In this document: positions 1-9,856 of the stretch, in pieces | Numbering within the stretch: the first letter of the stretch is position 1 | Layout of the letters: the number at the start of each line of letters is the position of its first letter | DNA from: Aplectana chamaeleonis | Lineage: Eukaryota; Nematoda; Chromadorea; Rhabditida; Cosmocercidae | Assembly: GCA_029168955.1 (NCBI GenBank) | Contig: JAPDOI010000150.1 | Coordinates: 310,001 to 374,000 of the forward strand | Direction of reading: 5' to 3' | Length of the DNA: 64,000 bases | Notes under the pieces: generated by a model | What the model was told of the DNA's origin: nothing | Databases searched by the model: none | Seen by the model: the letters and a program-made list of their open reading frames with translations, nothing else | Translations under genes and position numbers: made by a program

Positions 1-92
1 AAAACTCCTCGCGGAGTTGTTGATGCCCGTTTGATGAGTCTCCTTGATCTTGGTAGTCGACTCCACAGATCCACCACGCGTAGGTTGAGCAT

Positions 93-290
93 CTCGGATC
101 ATTCGGTGATTCAGATTTCGGATCAAACGGATTTTTGCGTTTTTTCGGTGATTCGGATTTTGGATCATTCGGATTTTTGCGTTTTTTCGGTGAATCGGAT
201 TTTGGATCATTCGGATTTTCACACTTTTTCGGTGATTCGGATTTTGGATCATGAAAATTTCGGTTCATTCGGATGGATATCCGAAAATGA
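93..290. repeat. 42-bp minisatellite, about 4-5 units
   Basis: A unit of 42 bp built around the words GATTCGGATTTTGGATCATT and TTTTTGCG repeats about four times and decays at both ends. The tract ends in GGATATCCG. Related CGGAT-rich tracts with the same ending lie at 37010-37160 and 40080-40320. The open frame through it is only a consequence of the repeat; I do not treat it as coding. Confidence 0.75.
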
Positions 291-317
291 GTGAGTCGGA
301 TCCGATGTATAGTAAAT

Positions 318-505
318 AGGATCTAGAGTAGCATACCCGACGCATGCCCGGACTGCGGTAGTCCCGGACAAAATACTGCGCACTTATTCAATTGTCCGAA
401 GACACACACAACGCTATGTAGCATGGACCTATGGACGAATCCAACGTTGATCGCCCGGTTTCTGAGCCTATAACAATATCCTCTTCGTAGCTCCAAAGAG
501 GAAGA
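318..505 (+). pseudogene. 3' fragment of a jockey/I-like non-LTR retrotransposon
   Basis: The plus strand encodes a short C-terminal peptide ending at the stop codon 471-473. It contains CPDCG, then HLFNCP, then DLWTNP and a terminal FLSL. The same arrangement ends the larger element at 1674-5090 and, on the minus strand, the element at the right edge. Downstream it also shares the CTCCAAAGAGGAAGA-type 3' end. It is a 5'-truncated copy, the usual product of incomplete target-primed reverse transcription. Only the cysteine/histidine tail survives, so it has no activity of its own. Confidence 0.7.
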
Positions 506-1661
506 TGTAGAATCCGAAGATCGAGTTTTCTAAGCAACGCTAGATGCCATTAGATAGATGAAAAGTTGAGTTTTCAAATGGTGTAACACACTTGATCCAA
601 AAGTTACACAGGAACAAAGGAATAGAGGTTTTGACACAACGGGATCTGACAGGGTTCAGCACGGTGTGAGGTGCACTACAATACGAGGCCGTATGCTCGT
701 CTGTTCCCGCTTGCCCCGTCCCGACGACGCCGATCTGTGATTAGTGAAATATCGCTGATGACGAATTCACAGGGGGCGTCGTAGGCACGTAGACAAGCGA
801 CTAGAGCTGCATATACGGCCCACTCCTCTCGTACACTCTACATCCAGAAATGATTCAACTGTGTTAGTTTCAGTAAGTGTCTGAGACCCCCACCCCCTCA
901 AAAACCCAGGGGAGTGCGTTACGTAGATCGCTTTTTTTGATTTTCTCTTTTTTTTCTTCTGGAGCAAATATAATATCTAAACAAATCGAAATGTTCCATT
1001 TGTTTCTATTTAGATTTCGCTGTTCTGAGTAATTTGGAATGATCCGCGGTCAACCCCAGGGTGCCCACAGACGCCTTGAGCAACTCGGAACGCTTCAGTT
1101 TTCGTCAGTGTCAAATGCCGAGTGTGAGCATCGATTTCCATGCGCAACCGCGGCCTACAAGCTTCTATTGAAATTCTCGAGTTTTTTTTTCCATAAATCA
1201 CAGAATAGGTCGTGTGTAGTGCATGATTCGCTTTCGAATGGCTTGACTGAAAGTGACCTGCAGATACTACGAGTGGATGCAGGCGGTCGCGTCGCGTCAG
1301 ATGTCAGCGGACAGTACAGACCGAGCTAGTGACCAGAGACCGCCACAAAGCGACCATTGAAACAGAACGTTGGAAGAATAAGAATTTGCTCCGCACCCCA
1401 AAAATATGGGATCAATGAGATTGGTTTTTGTACTCAAATTCTATGCCGTTTAACTTGTCAAGATCCGAATTGGCACCGTTCGCGCAAAGAAGTTTTTCTT
1501 TCAAATTTCATTCTGCTCTCAACCTTAAAAATGTCACGATTTTCTGCATGAACGATAATTCTCTTAGACCTCGTGAAAAGTGCAGTGCACAATAATTTTG
1601 AACTCTCAGCCTTCATGCACGAATTTCGATGACCCTTCGAGCTGTGGGAGTAGTCACTTAG
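506..1661. other. unassigned region, no supported gene
   Basis: About 1.15 kb between two retrotransposon copies. Short open frames occur on both strands, but none carries a recognisable domain, a convincing splice signal or repeat homology elsewhere in the window. I see a C-rich stretch near 890-900 and T-runs near 930-960, nothing more. Confidence 0.5.
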
Positions 1662-1673
1662 AGGTCTAGCGTG
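1662..1673. repeat. left 12-bp target-site duplication
   Basis: AGGTCTAGCGTG at 1662-1673 recurs exactly at 5091-5102, flanking the non-LTR element between them. Confidence 0.8.
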
Positions 1674-1978
1674 GCTGCCGAGATGTCGTACGTTCGTGCC
1701 GTGGCAGTGTGGAGGAAAGAAGATCGCCTCCGTGCAAACCGACGTCATCCCCTCCACAAAGAGGGTTTTTGTCATGGAGAGGTGCTGGCCGGCCGCAACT
1801 CTCGCTGGATTCTCCTGCAAAGGGCCGGCGTGGAGAGTGAATCCTGGACCCACTCAGAAGTACCAATGAAGGATGTAAACTGGAGACATACCAGCGTCCA
1901 GTGCTTGCCAAAGGTGGGTGCATCTCTCTCCTCGTTCGGGTCTCCAGTTCTGTGACATCATAACTCATCTTTCGTTGT

Positions 1979-2938
1979 GTGTTATGCTCCCTCACCTTCC
2001 ATCTCAGATTCCTCTATCTCAAATCGCCCCTTTCCATTGTGCATATCAATCTAAACGGCCTTCGTGCCAAGCTTTCTGATCTCTCTCTCTTTGCACGTAC
2101 TTACCATCCAGACGTGATCATGGTTCAAGAAACCAAGCTCTCTCCATCCCCTACCTATCCTCATCCCAATATCCCAGGCTATACTTCTTACCATGCTCCA
2201 AGGTCATCTCTCGGCGGTGGAGTCTCTACTTTCGTTCTATCTTCACTTCCCTCACACCTCATTCCCAGCACCCCACGGACGGTACTCTCAGTACCTCCCA
2301 ATCCATCTCCCCTAAAAACACCCCTTTCTCTTTTCAACATATACATTCCACCTACAACTTCATGCCCTTCATCTTACAATCCTATCCCACTTCTCAAGCA
2401 GCTGAGCGACTGCTCCCTCTCATCCTCGATCGTTTTCGCGGGTGATTTCAACGCTCACACCTTTTGCTCGTCTCTCGGTCCTGATGTAAGAGGAAATGAC
2501 GTCGAAGAATGGGCAGATGAGTGCGACCTGGTCATTCTAAACGATGATCAGCCCACTCGTCTCCCTGCCAGCGGCCGATCTTCTAGCCCAGACATATCTC
2601 TTGTCTCGTCCAACCTTTCTAGCTGCTGCTCATGGTCTACCTCGACTACTCTGCCAAGTGACCACGTTCCTGTCTTTGTCCACATCGATCTATCCAATTC
2701 TCTCGCTCCCTTTTCTGGTGTTCGCCAACGTTCTTATCTTAATTTAGGCCGAGCAGACTGGCGCCTGTTCAGTGAAGTTGCGCTTCGCCTATCGGCAGAT
2801 TACCCGTGGAATGGAAGCGTGCACCAGAAGGAGTGCCATCTATCTGACGCAATCCGCAAGACCATGAATGCGGCTATCCTATCGGTCGCGTCAAGACGTT
2901 CTATCCAAATGTCAACAGGAAATCCTCGACAAAATTAG
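1979..2938 (+). pseudogene. endonuclease domain of the jockey/I-like element
   Basis: This frame (about 319 codons) encodes an exonuclease-endonuclease-phosphatase fold, the nuclease that nicks target DNA to prime reverse transcription. Visible landmarks are HINLNGLRAK near residue 22, the VQETKL glutamate motif near residue 48, FAGDFNAH near residue 155, PDISLVSS near residue 208 and SDHVPV near residue 232. These are the expected catalytic Glu, Asp/Asn and final Asp-His positions. The frame has no ATG at its start in this copy. It ends at 2938, while the reverse-transcriptase frame begins to overlap from about 2868, so a single-base shift separates two domains that are normally one polyprotein. 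Confidence 0.85.
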
Positions 2939-4437
2939 AACGAGAGATGCGAGGAGAGCGGTTAATCATCTGGACCCCGTGGTTGCTGAGCTTGACAGTG
3001 AGATCAAAAGGATTTGGACAGACACAAGAAAGAAGAGTGGGAGAAGTTCACCGGACAGATGGACTTTAAGACGGACAGTGCAGCTACTTGGAAGATTTTG
3101 GAAGCTTTCGGGTAAAAGCTCACCCGCCACCGTCTCCACTATCGAATTCGACAACGGCGTATTCAAATCAGGAAAGAAGCCGCTCATGCGCTCGGAAAAG
3201 TTTTTCATCACCAGTGCTAAACGAGGTCCGCAGAATAGAGTGACTGTAAGAGAGCTGTGCCGCCTCCCGCTTATGAGCACGGCCGAAGCGTTTACTACGA
3301 CGCAAATTGAGAAGATTATAAAGGAAATGCGGAACTCTAGAGCTATTGGTCCTGATGGGATATGTCCTGCTGTCTTGAAGGAGATACCCACTGACTTACT
3401 ACCGCTCCTCACTGATGTGATAAACTCCTCGTTCATGTCGTGTACTATCCCGCAGAATTGGAAGATGGCAAACGTCGGTCCGCTGCCCAAGCCTGGCAAG
3501 CCCCAAGCTTCAGTCAAGGGATATCGGCCCATTAGCTTGTTGTCTTCTTTTGCTAAAGTAGCTGAAAAGCTGATCGTCAAAGACCTGGCCGAGCACAACG
3601 AGAGACACGTGTTTCAGCATGGATTCAGAAAAATGCATTCCACCACGACAGCTTTGTTAGAAATTACGAGCTATGCAATTGATGGTTTCAACGCGTATAA
3701 GCCGGAAAGAACTGTAGCAGTTGCCTTGGATCTCACTAAGGCTTTCGACACAGTGAATCTTGGTATCTTATCAAACAACTTACTGGAGTCATCAATCCCG
3801 CCATGGCAAAAGCGCTGGATAGCTGCATTCACTAAGGGAAGACGGGCTAGAGTGATGTTCCAGAATCATGTCTCAAACGGCATTCCGATTGCAGCTGGAG
3901 TCCCACAGGGCGGTGTATTGTCGCCTGCTCTCTTCAGTCTGTACCTCGAAGATATGCCCGCCCCACCCCAAGATATCAAGGTGGTCGCTTACGCTGATGA
4001 TATGACTGTCTTGTGTCGTGATCGGGACATAAATGTGGCCGCCGCTAAGATTAACGGGTACTTGACCGCACTGAAAAGCTTCTTCGACCGCAAAATGCTG
4101 AAGATTTCTGCGTCAAAGTCATCGGTATCCGTACTCACAACGGACCCATCTGAACACAGCGCAAATCCGTATGTCGTATGGAATGGAGATCGTTTGCCTG
4201 CCGCCCGCTTCCCAAAACTTCTCCGGACTCGTACTCGATCCATCGCTCAAATTCCATAAGAACACGGAACAGAAGCAGGCTATCGTTAAAGCGAAGCTTA
4301 ACGTGCTTAGAGCCCTGGGCGGTACAACATGGGGTAGTAGCAAAGAAACCATTATTACAACGTATAAGGCTATTCTCCGGCCTGCACTGGAATACGGCGC
4401 CCCAGTCTGGCAGCGTCTAGTTTCGGAATCCTCTTGA
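2868..4437 (+). pseudogene. reverse transcriptase domain of the jockey/I-like element
   Basis: The domain copies element RNA into DNA at the nicked target. Motifs appear in order: IGPDGICPAVLKE, NWKMANVGPLPKPGK, GYRPISLLSS, FQHGFRKMHST, VALDLTKAFDTVN with the first catalytic Asp, AGVPQGGVLSP, and AYADDM with the catalytic Asp pair at about 3991-4008. After LPAARFPKLL the frame breaks near 4210 and continues in another frame (about 4171-4437) with the thumb-like LDPSLKFHKN and ALEYGAPVWQ segments. A further break near 4437 follows. All polymerase motifs are present; only the frame is lost. Confidence 0.88.
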
Positions 4438-5055
4438 ACTAGATGCAACGCATACAGAATGCGGCTCTTCGAATCGCCACCGGGTGTGCAAGAAGTTCCC
4501 GGTCGATCACTTGCATGCTGAGACCCGCTTATTACCAGTAAAGGAGCACTGTGAGCTCCAGGCCCAACAATTTTCATCAACATTGTCAAACAACCAAATC
4601 ACCCTCTTGGAGAGTGCTAAACCCCGTCAGAGAAAGAAAGATCAGAAAGCCATTCGCCGATGCTCCCAGCAAAGTCAATCTGCAGAGATGGCACGACTCA
4701 CAGCAGAACGACTCCGTCTATTGCGCGAGGAGCATACTCAGTTTGTACGGTGTCATCTGGAAAGGCGGTCATTAATCCCATATTGGGGGTAGTGCCGCCC
4801 CAAGTCTACACATCCGAGGCTCAACTCGGTAGAAGGGCCAGGTGCACGCTCGCATCATTACGCTGTGGTCACTCTACAATGCTAATGTCTTATGTCAGCA
4901 GGATTGACAGCAGTAAATCTGATGTGTGCCCGGACTGCGGTACCATCTGCCACGATACCGCACATTTATTCAACTGTCCGGAGAGACCTACCACGCTGAC
5001 CGTAATGGACTTATGGACGAATCCGTTACTGGTCGCCCAGTTCCTCAACCTATGA
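4438..5055 (+). pseudogene. C-terminal cysteine/histidine tail of the jockey/I-like element
   Basis: Two overlapping frames cover the remainder of ORF2 up to the stop at 5053-5055. The last part reads RCTLASLRCGHST, then CPDCG followed by HLFNCP, and ends with LWTNPLLVAQFLNL. The CPDC...H...C spacing resembles the zinc-binding tail found at the end of several jockey, R1 and I-group polyproteins, thought to bind RNA. Two other copies of this tail occur in the window (318-505 and the right edge). A frame change near 4670-4790 separates the upstream basic segment from the tail. Confidence 0.75.
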
Positions 5056-5090
5056 CAAAACCCTCAATGTGGCTGCAAAGAAGAAGAAGA

Positions 5091-5102
5091 AGGTCTAGCG
5101 TG
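5091..5102. repeat. right 12-bp target-site duplication
   Basis: Exact copy of AGGTCTAGCGTG at 1662-1673, immediately after the AAG-rich 3' end of the element. Confidence 0.8.
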
Positions 5103-5881
5103 TAACAAAAGTAGTAACCTTTGAAGCCTCAGGCTCTAGTTGTACGCCGGCCACTGGAGTACGGCGGGGGTACCACTGCGGAAATGAACAGACTATTGCC
5201 ACTCTGAATTCATGGCCTTTTGCGCTCGGATAACCCTTTCTGAAACATTCAATCTCAAACTCTCCCTCTAATACAGTCCACTAAATCTGGGTCAGGATTG
5301 ACTTAGCTGATGACTCAACGCGAAACTAGACAAAGTAAAACATGCTTTGTATACAGTAAACATGCTTTGTATACAGTAAACACTCAAAATAAGGGGAGCC
5401 TGGAGAAAAAACCAATGGTAGCACAGAGAAAACGGAAAGCTGAAGGAATACCTCTAATTCGGTTAGCAGCTTCGGAGCTTCCTTGGAAATTCTCTCAGCC
5501 ATGACATATCCAACCCGATAACCCATAGACTCCAATTGTGTAATATACGAATTCTAAACGACTAAGAAATTTTTGTGTAGTTTCGTGCGAACTTCCAAGC
5601 CAAAGCTGAACCTACATGTGCAAAAGCAAGTTGCACCAAGGAGTCATATTTGTCCAGTTCGGCCACATCCGCACACGTGTCGGCTACCTGAAAACAATCC
5701 AAAATTCATCTAAATAGGTTCTTCCAAATTCATACCCTCGAGCAGTCTTCAGCAATCTATACCCCACCGGTTCTATTTTGTCCGAACTTGATCGCAACTG
5801 AGGTTCGCGGCCAATCAACACTCTACTCTGGGCCTTGAAATTATACCAAAAAATCAAACCAGCCGCGATTTCAAGTGCACC
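5103..5881. other. unassigned region with a 20-bp tandem duplication
   Basis: No supported gene. A perfect 20-bp direct repeat, CATGCTTTGTATACAGTAAA, lies at 5341-5360 and 5361-5380. Open frames across it have no recognisable domain. Confidence 0.5.
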
Positions 5882-5883
5882 TA

Positions 5884-7173
5884 CCAGGTTGTTCAATAAG
5901 TTTTGTCGTTCGATAAGAGAGGGCGTTGCTACTAGCCCAAAATTTTCTTATTTTGTTGGTACACTCTTCATATGAATGTATGTGAAGTTTCATTTCAATC
6001 TTTCAATTCATTCTTTTTTACAAGCCATTTAGTGTCGCCGTGTCACAGCAATGGAAAAAAATCGAATATCCTGCAGTGATAAAATTCTTATTTTTGGAAG
6101 GTGTGGCACCAAAAGAAATTCACGAACGAATGTTAAAAGTGTATAATGATTGTTCACCTACAATTAGAACAGTAGAAAGATGTGTTGCTGAATTTGAACG
6201 TGGTCTCACAAGCCTTGAAGACGATCCACGTGAAGAACGTCCACAAATCGAATCAACACCAGGAATCATAGCCAAAATACAGGATATGGTTTTGGAGGAT
6301 CGTCGATTGACTTGGAGAGATTTAGTGGAGGCTCTACACATCTCATTAGGCAGTGAGCCATATTTTAAGTGAAATTTTGGGTTTTAGAAAGCTATGTGCA
6401 CAATGGGTGCCGCGTTCACTAACAAATGAACAAAAACACATTAGAATGCGACTTTCTCAGCAACATTTGGAGCGTTTCAAAAAGGATAAAGTGGATTTCG
6501 TGCGTCGATTCATCACTATGGATGAGACTTGGGTCTATCACCATGCTCCTGAATCAAAACAAGAGGCTAAAGAGTGGTGTGCACCTGGTTGTTCGGCTTC
6601 GAAACGAGTTCGTGTCCGGAAATCGGCCAAGAAGTTTATGGCATCAGTTCTTTGGGATGCGAAAGGAATTTTGTTTGTGGATTACTTGCAAACTGGTGAA
6701 TCAATTAATTCTGAATATTATTGCAACCTTTTGGACAAGCTGAGGGACAAAATTCGTGAAAAAAAAAACCGGTTCGCAGAAGAAAAATCCTTTTTCATCA
6801 GGACAATACATCGTATCACAAGAGCATTTTGACAATGGCTAAAATCCATGAATTAAAGTTCGAATTGCCGGAGCATCCACCGTATTCACCAGATTTGACC
6901 CCCAGCGACTTTAATTTGTTTCCAGAACTCAAAAAATTTATACGTGGCAAGCGTTTTTTCAAATGAAGAGGTCATAACGGCTGTTGAAGCGTATTTTGCA
7001 GATCCACCGGATTCAACCTTCAGGGATAATCCGGTTAATGGGATCCACAGATTGGAGGATCGTTGGAGCAAGTTTATTAATGTTCATGGAGATTATACTG
7101 AATAATGAAGTGTATTTTGAACCATAAAATTGTGTTTTTCTTATTGAACGACAAAACTTATTGAACAACCTGG
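5884..7173 (+). mobile_element. mariner transposon, 1.29 kb
   Basis: The element is flanked by TA at 5882-5883 and 7174-7175, the hallmark Tc1/mariner target duplication. The inverted termini at 5884-5918 and 7139-7173 begin CCAGGTTGTTCAATAAG and match over 35 bp with one mismatch. Its length is typical of a complete mariner. The single transposase gene inside is broken by frameshifts, so this copy could move only with transposase supplied in trans. Confidence 0.92.
6040..7105 (+). pseudogene. mariner transposase, frameshifted
   Basis: The protein would cut and paste the element by binding its termini and catalysing strand transfer with a D,D34D triad. An N-terminal helix-turn-helix region (6040-6350, with KEIHERMLKVYNDC and FERGLTSLEDDP) is in one frame. 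The next frame (6353-6780) carries FITMDETWVYHH with the first Asp and a GILFVDYL segment. A third frame carries HQDN with the second Asp at 6802-6804 and SPDLTPSDF with the third Asp at 6907-6909, exactly 35 codons later as D34D requires. The start near 6050 is also shifted (an A-run follows a plausible ATG), and another shift follows GKRFF near 6960. The terminal stop is at 7103-7105. Confidence 0.9.
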
Positions 7174-7419
7174 TATATCTGCCAAGTAAAATCCTGTGAA
7201 TTATGAATTAAGGTGACCGTTCAGTCCTCCAAGTCACTTACTCGTTTGATTTTGAAAACGGACGGAAACCCCGGGTCGCGGTGATGACTGGGTGGATAAC
7301 ACACCTAGCAACTTCAATCCGGCCTATACCGGGCTCTCCTACACTTATGTTTGATGGAAGGAATACGAGGCGACACATATAGTCAAGCTCTGGATGGGGG
7401 AAAGCATCGACGCTGCTAT
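7174..7419. other. unassigned spacer
   Basis: No gene. It contains ACCCCGGGTCG, a word also found in repeat DNA near 61690. Confidence 0.4.
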
Positions 7420-7832
7420 CTCTGATAGATTTAACCGGGGATTCGCCGCGAAATGCCTGCTTGCCGCGTAATAGCCGCTAAATGGTGCTCGTCGCTAAAT
7501 AATGCTCGCCGCGGAATAGCCAAGAAATAATTCTCTCCAGGTAGATGTACGGCGCATTCCAGAGCCATGATTATGATGCCAACACCTCCTTGGTTTCAAT
7601 TACCCAAGTTTGAGGTACTCGGACCTCGCTCAGCTTCTGGACGCTCCGCCCAACTGCTGGCGGCCCCGGATGGTGGCCTGGCGAGCCGGCGACGCTTGCG
7701 TCTTGGTTACTTCTCGCTATTTCTCTGTTACATCTCGGCTACTTCTTATACGTTTCGTAAAAAACCAAGAAATAGCCCAGCATGAGCCCCTGCGGAGCCT
7801 GGTGGGCTACTTCTCGGCCAAAACTCTCAGAG
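7420..7832 (+). mobile_element. MITE family A, copy 1
   Basis: About 413 bp ending in inverted CTCTGAGAG-like termini (CTCTGATAG on the left, CTCTCAGAG on the right), next to palindromic GGCCGAGAAATAGCC-type words. The body shares long matches with 9465-9856 in opposite orientation and with 19890-20290. It has no coding capacity. Confidence 0.75.
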
Positions 7833-8038
7833 ATGATCGCTTTATCATAAAAACCGAGCGGTTGTATCCGAGAAAACACAATGATGAAAATGAAGAAACA
7901 ACCCCTTCGCTATGAAGATAGCGTGATAATATATGCAACGCGGCTTCACAGAGATAAGATACAACCCATATACTCTATGGCGACGGAAAAAGACTGGGTG
8001 CAGTTGCGGACTTCTCCTAACATTCTAGTGTATATATA

Positions 8039-8240
8039 TAGTGGTGTCCACCAAGAGTGTCTCATTTACTTATCAATGAGAAGCGGTCGATTGGAGATCA
8101 ATGAACATAAAACTCGTTGCAGCACAACCGCTCTCGCTCAATCGGTGTCGAGTGTGCTGGTATGGGAATCATGCACATTGATCCCCAGCCGACGGCTTCT
8201 AATTGATAGGTAAATGAGACACTCTAGGTGGACTCCACTA
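8039..8240. mobile_element. MITE family B with about 46-bp terminal inverted repeats
   Basis: The left arm begins TAGTGGTGTCCACCAAGAGT and the right arm is its reverse complement with about five differences. TA at both ends fits a Tc1/mariner-type target. A second, one-sided copy lies at 49423-49552. Confidence 0.85.
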
Positions 8241-8884
8241 TACATATAGATCAATTTTCCGAAACAGGTGTTATCGATCAGTTATATAGTTTGTTTCCAC
8301 TGATACGACTAGAGATGCGAGAGCAATTAAAAAAGCTTAAGTGCGAGAATGAAAACGATAACTCACCGATATATCACATCTGATCCGGTAAAAATTATGG
8401 ATATAGCAAGGGCTACAGTATACTGATAAAAGTAAGCAACCACACCACCGCCTTTTTCCGTAGCCGTGGACTATCTCCGACAATCGTTGGTGATTACCCT
8501 CAGACAAAACACTGGTGATTACCCTCAGACGAATCGCCGACGAACAAGTGATTCGGGCAAAATGTGGACTAAACAATCACCAAATGGGTGATGGTTTAGC
8601 CTCAGCTGGTGAAAGTTGGGGGCGATTTTCGCCACAACACTCATCAAGAGTCGTCTTTGACGAAAATCGCCCTCATTCAATATAGAATCTCCCTATTCCT
8701 TCGCCTATTGGTGAATTCTAGCCATTTCCATTGCCCGGGCTGGTTTAAAATGAAGGCGGTTCTCGCCAAAAAGGGAGCCTGGCCCTCCGCTGGCGATGAT
8801 CGCCCCCCCCCCCTCTTTCCGCACTAGATTTTCACCTATTGGGTGATTTAGAGCCATTTACGATTGCAATCATGGAACTCAGGT
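8241..8884. other. unassigned, with short direct and inverted repeats
   Basis: No gene. GGTGATTACCCTCAGAC occurs twice in tandem-like spacing (8489-8505 and 8514-8530). A 12-bp perfect hairpin stem, GGGCGATTTTCG, lies at 8620-8631 and 8661-8672. A C-run sits near 8804-8812. Confidence 0.55.
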
Positions 8885-9193
8885 TCCATAATCGAGAAGA
8901 TTATAAACTGCCATCGGCACAAAATTCTCTCGGTAAACAAAATTGATGATACCCAATTGATAAAGGGTACTCTATTAAAGAAATGAAGAGCAGTGTGTTT
9001 TCATTCACACACCGTCATTCTCCAGAGGTAAGCGGTTGAAACTATTGTCAGACTAGAATGTAGAAAAACAGCCACCGATGATGAAGAGTTCACGATATCG
9101 AGCCCTTATCATGGAAAACTTTGAAAAGAAAATCCACTACTCTTCGGTGAGAATTTTGTGCCGGTGGCAAATTATAAACTTGTCCATAATCGC
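8885..9193. repeat. inverted-repeat element, about 310 bp
   Basis: Arms at 8885-8936 and 9145-9193 share TCCATAATCG and GGCACAAAATTCTC in inverted orientation. It is probably a degenerate MITE. Confidence 0.6.
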
Positions 9194-9464
9194 CCAAAAA
9201 ATCACACATGTTGGCTAATACATTTTTGTTACACGCATTATATCCAACAACGAACGCAACAAACGTACCGGTCAAATGCCAGTGTTCGCTAATCGCGCAA
9301 TTACAAGGGGCGCTTGAGCGCGTCATAAGCGATACTGTGGCCGTATTCATGAAACTGTGGGCGCTGGAAGGGGGAGTAACCAACGCGCGCCCGGCGTTTG
9401 GCAACCAAAATTGTGCCTCCTGGCCGAAGCTTCAATAGTGGCGGCCCCTATTCGTCACCTGTGA

Positions 9465-9856
9465 CTCTGAGAGTTTTGGCCGCGAAATAGGCCACCAGGC
9501 TCCGCAGAGGCTCCTGGTGGGCCAATTCCCGGCTTTTCACGGAACGGACAAGATGTAGCCGAAAAATAGCCGAGATATAACCGAGAAATATTCAGAAGTA
9601 CACAAAATTAACCAAGACGGTAACCGTCGCCGGCTCGCCGAGCCACCATCTGGGGCCGCCAATGGTTGGGCGGGGCCTCCAGAGGCTGAACGAGGTCAAA
9701 GTACCTCAAAGTTGGGTAATTGAACCGACGGAGGTGCTGACATCTAAATCATGCCTCAGGAACCTGGAGATCGTTATTTCTCGACGAGCATTATTTGGCG
9801 GCTATTACGCGGCAAGCAGGCATTTCGCGGCTATTTCTCGGCCGAAGCTCTCAGAG
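9465..9856 (-). mobile_element. MITE family A, copy 2
   Basis: The termini CTCTGAGAGTTTTGGCCG and its partner near 9829-9856 form an inverted repeat of about 28 bp with few mismatches. The body matches 7420-7832 in reverse orientation. No clear target duplication is visible. Confidence 0.8.

Larger units (their letters stand above)
1674..5090 (+). mobile_element. jockey/I-like non-LTR retrotransposon, full length but frame-broken
   Basis: A 3.4-kb element lies exactly between two copies of a 12-bp direct repeat, so both ends are defined. In order it holds a 5' region of about 300 bp, an apurinic-type endonuclease, a reverse transcriptase and a cysteine-rich C-terminal tail. It ends in a short AAG/GAA microsatellite instead of a long poly-A. 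There is no separate ORF1 with a recognisable nucleic-acid-binding domain; the 5' 300 bp encodes nothing I recognise. The C-terminal CPDC tail places it nearer the jockey/R1/I group than RTE or CR1, which is a family-level inference. Several frame breaks mean this copy is dead, yet the exact duplication points to a fairly recent insertion. Confidence 0.85.

Noticed and set aside
2966..4589. Minus-strand frames opposite the jockey/I-like polymerase
   Set aside because: Antisense shadows of a clearly coding plus-strand region.
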